A DNA stretch of 9,717 nucleotides from SIG440 sp045578305 (GTDB lineage: Bacteria; Bacillota; Clostridia; Monoglobales; Monoglobaceae). Where the stretch lies: positions 1 through 9,717 of the forward strand of contig JAZNKA010000035.1 of NCBI GenBank assembly GCA_045578305.1, written 5' to 3'. Positions within the stretch are counted from its first letter, which is position 1, and every line of letters begins with the position of its first letter. Positions 6,596-9,717 of this stretch are shown piece by piece. The translations under genes and the position numbers were made by a program. The notes under the pieces were generated by a model. That model was not told the origin of the DNA, ran no database searches, and saw nothing but the letters and a program-made list of their open reading frames with translations.

Positions 6596-7822
6596 TTAGG
6601 CAATTACTACCTTCAAAAATACTTTTTTGCCTTTTTTAACAACAATCTTGCCATCGGCAAATATGTCCTTTGTGACGATATAAGAAATATCCTCTACTTT
6701 GTTTCCATCTATGCTTATGCCGCCCTGCTGAACCAAGCGTCTGCCCTCGCCCTTTGACGGTGCAAGCTTTGTAAGTGCAAGCAAATCAACAATGTTTATT
6801 CCATCTGCGATTTCAGCTTCCGAAATTTCAAATGTCGGCATATCTGCATCATTTGTTCCTGCCCCAAACACAGCTTTTGCAGCAGCATCAGCTTTTTGAG
6901 CTTCTTCCTCGCCGTGTACCATTTTGGTAACCTCAAATGCAAGGCGTTCTTTAACGGCGTTAAGCTGCTGACCCTCAAACTTTTCGTACTCTGCGATTTC
7001 TTCCATCGATACAAAAGTAACAAGCTTTAATAGTCTGATAACATCCTTGTCATCAACATTACGCCAATACTGATAAAATTCATATGGTGTAACTTTTTCG
7101 GGGTCAAGCCAAAGGGCGCCTTTTTCGGTCTTGCCCATCTTTTTGCCCTCGGATGTGGTCAAAAGAGTAAATGTCATACCATATGCATCTTCCGAATCTT
7201 TTCTGCGGATAAGCTCGATACCGCCGATTATGTTCGACCACTGGTCATCGCCGCCGAATTCCATTATGCAATCATACTCTTTGTGGAGCTTGTAAAAGTC
7301 ATAGCTTTGCATAAGCATATAGTTGAATTCGAGGAACGAAAGACCTCTTTCGAGTCTTGTCTTAAAGCACTCGGCAGAAAGCATTCTGTTTACCGAGAAA
7401 TGCACGCCAACCTCGCGCAGAAAATCAACATAATTGAGGTCAAGAAGCCAATCTGCATTGTTGACCATAATAGCCTTGCCGTCCGAAAAGTCAATAAACT
7501 TGGACATTTGTTCTTTAAATCTGTCAGCATTGTGCTGAATTGTTTCGCGGCTTATCATCGGACGCATATCAGTTTTACCTGTGGGGTCACCAACCATTGT
7601 CGTTCCGCCACCAAGCAAGATAATAGGTCTGTGCCCTGCATTTTGCATATGCTTCATAACAACCAGCTGCATAAAATGCCCTATGTGAAGGCTGTCAGCC
7701 GTTGGGTCAAATCCGATATAAAAGGTAATCTTCTTGTTTGCAAGAAGCTCTTTTATTTCTTTCTCGTGTGTCATCTGCGCAATTAAGCCGCGTTCTTTTA
7801 GTACATCAAAAACATTTTTCAT
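6596..7822 (-). CDS. tyrS: Tyrosyl-tRNA synthetase
   Basis: Class I synthetase that activates tyrosine and loads tRNA-Tyr. The 408-residue product has the usual bacterial TyrRS length. The HIGH motif is H-I-G-H (46-49). The tyrosine-binding face is Y-M-L-M-Q-S-Y-D (168-175), followed by G-G-D-D-Q-W (190-195). The signature K-M-S-K-S loop appears as K-M-G-K-T (228-232), the variant typical of the TyrS subgroup closer to E. coli than to B. subtilis TyrS. A C-terminal S4 RNA-binding domain occupies about 342-405. The ATG at 7822 has an AAAGGA ribosome site that begins right after the preceding gene's TAG, only 14 nt upstream, so the two genes are very likely co-transcribed. No T-box leader could fit in this gap. 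Confidence 0.97.
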   Translation of the reverse strand: MKNVFDVLKERGLIAQMTHEKEIKELLANKKITFYIGFDPTADSLHIGHFMQLVVMKHMQNAGHRPIILLGGGTTMVGDPTGKTDMRPMISRETIQHNADRFKEQMSKFIDFSDGKAIMVNNADWLLDLNYVDFLREVGVHFSVNRMLSAECFKTRLERGLSFLEFNYMLMQSYDFYKLHKEYDCIMEFGGDDQWSNIIGGIELIRRKDSEDAYGMTFTLLTTSEGKKMGKTEKGALWLDPEKVTPYEFYQYWRNVDDKDVIRLLKLVTFVSMEEIAEYEKFEGQQLNAVKERLAFEVTKMVHGEEEAQKADAAAKAVFGAGTNDADMPTFEISEAEIADGINIVDLLALTKLAPSKGEGRRLVQQGGISIDGNKVEDISYIVTKDIFADGKIVVKKGKKVFLKVVIA

Positions 7823-7836
7823 CTTTTGTATCCTTT

Positions 7837-9192
7837 CTAATCCATTCTTGCGGGATCATTGATTGCTTCTTTTAATTCTTCCATAAGGTCGTCAACATCT
7901 TCGCTGTATATTTCAAATTCTGCCTTGTCATTTAAAAATACCGCATAAGATTTTTCATTGGTTTTGACAAGACTTATGCTTTGAGAACCCTCGCTTTCAT
8001 AATAAACTGTAATCAGAATGTCTCTTGTATTTTGTGGAGCATTATCAATTTCGTTTTTAAAACTTATATCTCCAAGAGCATCGAGTATTTCATTGAATAC
8101 ATAACTGCTTGCAGCTTTGCCGTTTAGGAAATACTGCTTTATCTCATCGTTGATTTTTGAAGAAGTTATGTCGTAAACCGTATCTCCTTGCTCAACTCTG
8201 ACTCCCGTAACTTTTTCTGATACATTCTTCAAAATTCCGCTGTCCAGAATAAAGAATGGTTCAATCTGCAAAAATTCAATCAATGATGAATTTATCAAAA
8301 AGACTTCCGGTTTGCCCTCTTTCATGGCAAAAACTGCTCCATTCTCGCTTTTCCCCAAATACAGAGTCTCTCTCTTTTTATCCCAAGTGAACGAAAGTTC
8401 TGCCCTTGATGCTTTGTCAAGACCATAAACCGTTTTGTCTGCCTCAGGATTATTTACAAACGACTGTGCTTTTATTGCAGGAATTTTGACCGCAATCTGT
8501 TGTTCAAACAAATCATTATCAACCTCGCGCCTGTATGGCCTTTCCATCATATATTTGTTATTCTTGCCAATTGCAAGTTCGGATGATGTCTTAAGTCTGA
8601 CCTCTGTCACCGCACCGTCATAATCGATATATTGGTAATAGTCAGGCATGGTGTCGGCCTCGGCAAGCTGAGGGAATACCGCTGTTACCCTAAGGCTGTC
8701 AAGCGTCTGCGTCAAAATATCGCGAAAGGTCTGATACATAACATAAGTTGTCCTGTCTCCCGAAACTCTGAAAGCGCACTGGTTGTCTAAAGTCCCTAAA
8801 AAACGGATGTCAACATCATCTCCATTGTCAACGTCAAGACTTACCGTCATGACATCCGACAAATCAAACTTTTCCAGGTCTTTTCGGCTTAATGTACCGA
8901 TTGCCGTAATGTTTGATGCAGCACCTATCATCTTCTCAATCGCCGACTGGTCAAGTTCTGCTTTCCTGTCACCTTCAAGCTTCCATCTTCCATCTTCTTT
9001 TTCGATGGTGTATCCACCATTTTTATAATACACAGAGTATCCTTCGATTTTGCCCGAAGGACAAACAAATGCTTGATAATTTCCGCTTTTGGTGGAGCCA
9101 CCCATACTGCTTACAAAAAATACTATGCAACAAGTCACAACAAGCAACAGTATGGCAGATGCCCAAATCAGTACTGCTGTCTGTCTTTTCAT
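7837..9192 (-). CDS. Membrane-anchored DUF4340 domain protein
   Basis: The 451-residue product has a short basic N-terminus (M-K-R-Q), one strong transmembrane helix (about 5-29), and a long polar region expected outside the cytoplasm. This region resembles DUF4340: an opening 'Y-T-I-E-K-E-D-G-R-W' strand (61-70), and a later 'V-Y-G-L-D' followed by an 'L-Y-L-G-K' strand (255-281). Segments at about 69-168, 214-317 and 365-442 look like repeats of one helix-plus-beta unit. DUF4340 proteins usually accompany GldG-like ABC transporter parts, but here none is present; the gene lies between aspS (22 nt) and tyrS (14 nt). The molecular role is unknown. The start is the ATG at 9192, with GGGGGTGATC just upstream; an in-frame ATG at 9234 would overlap aspS and has no ribosome site of that quality. 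Confidence 0.75.
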   Translation of the reverse strand: MKRQTAVLIWASAILLLVVTCCIVFFVSSMGGSTKSGNYQAFVCPSGKIEGYSVYYKNGGYTIEKEDGRWKLEGDRKAELDQSAIEKMIGAASNITAIGTLSRKDLEKFDLSDVMTVSLDVDNGDDVDIRFLGTLDNQCAFRVSGDRTTYVMYQTFRDILTQTLDSLRVTAVFPQLAEADTMPDYYQYIDYDGAVTEVRLKTSSELAIGKNNKYMMERPYRREVDNDLFEQQIAVKIPAIKAQSFVNNPEADKTVYGLDKASRAELSFTWDKKRETLYLGKSENGAVFAMKEGKPEVFLINSSLIEFLQIEPFFILDSGILKNVSEKVTGVRVEQGDTVYDITSSKINDEIKQYFLNGKAASSYVFNEILDALGDISFKNEIDNAPQNTRDILITVYYESEGSQSISLVKTNEKSYAVFLNDKAEFEIYSEDVDDLMEELKEAINDPARMD

Positions 9193-9195
9193 CTG

Positions 9196-9204
9196 ATCAC
9201 CCCC
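9196..9204 (-). promoter_or_regulatory. ribosome binding site that fixes the DUF4340 gene start
   Basis: On the minus strand this reads GGGGGTGAT, ending 3 nt before the ATG at 9192. The G run ends 7 nt from the start codon. It matches the anti-Shine-Dalgarno complement GGAGGTGAT with one difference. It supports a 451-residue protein rather than a 465-residue form that overlaps aspS. Confidence 0.75.
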
Positions 9205-9214
9205 GGGGTTTTTA

Positions 9215-9717
9215 TTATTCCTTTTCGGTATCAAGTTTTATAGCAAGCTCTTTAAGCTGTATATCATCTACCACATCGGGTGAATTTGTCATAAGTTCGG
9301 CTGCTGTCTGCACTTTGGGGAATGCAATTACATCACGGATTGAATCACAACCTGCCATAATCATAACAAGTCGGTCAAGGCCATAAGCAAGTCCACCATG
9401 AGGAGGAGTTCCGTACTTGAAGGCTTCAAGAAGGTATCCAAATCTCTCCCACGCTGCCTCGGGTGTAAAACCAAGCTTTTCGAACATTTTCTGCTGAAGC
9501 TCTGTGTTGTAAATTCTAAGGCTTCCGCCACCGATTTCGGTGCCGTTTAACACAATGTCATAAGCCTTTGCACGAACGTTCTCGGGCTCGGTGTCAAGTT
9601 TTTCGATATCCTCGTCCATTGGTGAAGTAAACGGATGGTGCTTTGCAACAAAACGATTTTCTTCCTCTGAATATTCAAACAGCGGGAATTCTGTAACCCA
9701 CAAAAAGTTCATTTTTG
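9215..9717 (-). CDS. aspS: Aspartyl-tRNA synthetase, C-terminal part (5' end outside the window)
   Basis: Class II synthetase that charges tRNA-Asp, or both tRNA-Asp and tRNA-Asn in non-discriminating species. About 166 residues are visible, roughly the last quarter of a 590-residue protein. The visible catalytic-core landmarks are W-V-T-E-F-P-L-F and H-H-P-F-T. Further on come I-G-G-G-S-L-R-I-Y and class II motif 3 as G-L-A-Y-G-L-D-R-L-V, then the typical bacterial ending R-D-V-I-A-F-P-K. The D in G-L-D-R, in place of the E of other class II enzymes, is normal for bacterial AspRS. It ends with tandem TAA codons. The Met at 9712 is internal, not the start. The anticodon-binding domain, motifs 1 and 2, and the promoter lie to the right of the window, so discrimination cannot be judged. 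Confidence 0.96.
   Translation of the reverse strand, partial: KMNFLWVTEFPLFEYSEEENRFVAKHHPFTSPMDEDIEKLDTEPENVRAKAYDIVLNGTEIGGGSLRIYNTELQQKMFEKLGFTPEAAWERFGYLLEAFKYGTPPHGGLAYGLDRLVMIMAGCDSIRDVIAFPKVQTAAELMTNSPDVVDDIQLKELAIKLDTEKE

Noticed and set aside
7283..7786. Plus-strand open frame of 167 codons antisense to tyrS
   Set aside because: It lies wholly opposite a clear tyrS with intact motifs, has no recognisable domain, and its composition looks like a shadow of the opposite-strand codons.
9200..9208. CCCCGGGG palindrome next to the DUF4340 gene ribosome site, considered as an RNA switch
   Set aside because: It has no loop, so it cannot fold as a stem on itself, and no partner arm is seen nearby. 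It is best read as a G-rich ribosome site next to a C run.
9193..9234. Longer start for the DUF4340 protein at 9234
   Set aside because: It would overlap the end of aspS, and the extra residues precede the usual basic-plus-hydrophobic N-terminus. The ATG at 9192 has the better ribosome site.
8913..9386. Plus-strand open frame of 157 codons across the DUF4340-aspS junction
   Set aside because: It overlaps two better-supported genes on the other strand and is rich in Ser/Cys/His runs typical of reverse-complement frames.
9710..9712. ATG at the right edge as the start of aspS
   Set aside because: The residues that follow (N-F-L-W-V-T) are internal to the AspRS catalytic core. The frame stays open to the window edge, so the gene is truncated there.

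Overview
The window is a chromosomal stretch of a low-to-moderate G+C, endospore-forming Firmicute, most likely a member of the Clostridia. The main reason is a complete spoIIAA-spoIIAB-sigF cluster, the forespore sigma factor with its anti-sigma and anti-anti-sigma partners. Strong AGGAGG-type ribosome binding sites, a textbook sigma-A promoter and U-rich hairpin terminators agree with this. Genus-level placement is not possible from the sequence alone.

Layout from right to left, the direction of transcription for almost everything. The minus strand first carries the 3' part of aspS, a membrane-anchored DUF4340 protein gene, tyrS and valS. Gaps are only 22, 14 and 29 nt, so these four look like one operon, and a strong hairpin terminator at about 3811-3849 closes it. 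A short intergenic stretch (3727-3810) follows with a candidate sigma-H-type promoter and a 12-bp palindrome. Then comes spoIIAA-spoIIAB-sigF, tightly packed with gaps of 16 and 3 nt. No terminator is visible after sigF. Instead a near-consensus sigma-A promoter (TTGACA-17-TAAAAT) drives ligA, the NAD+-dependent DNA ligase. ligA ends against a perfect 16-bp hairpin that can terminate both strands. On the other side of that hairpin, on the plus strand, lies the 3' end of a small Cro/CI-type helix-turn-helix regulator whose start is outside the window.

Functionally there are three units: tRNA charging (Asp, Tyr, Val) with an unexplained membrane protein embedded in it, the master switch of forespore gene expression, and the replicative and repair ligase. 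All complete genes appear intact, with their catalytic motifs in place and no frameshifts. No gene-free stretch exceeds about 150 bases. I found no mobile element, CRISPR array, tRNA or rRNA, and no convincing new system. The points most worth a second look are the isolated DUF4340 protein inside an aminoacyl-tRNA synthetase operon with its apparent internal repeats, a roughly 22-residue insertion in ValS just after the KMSKS region, and the unusual spoIIA-ligA junction.
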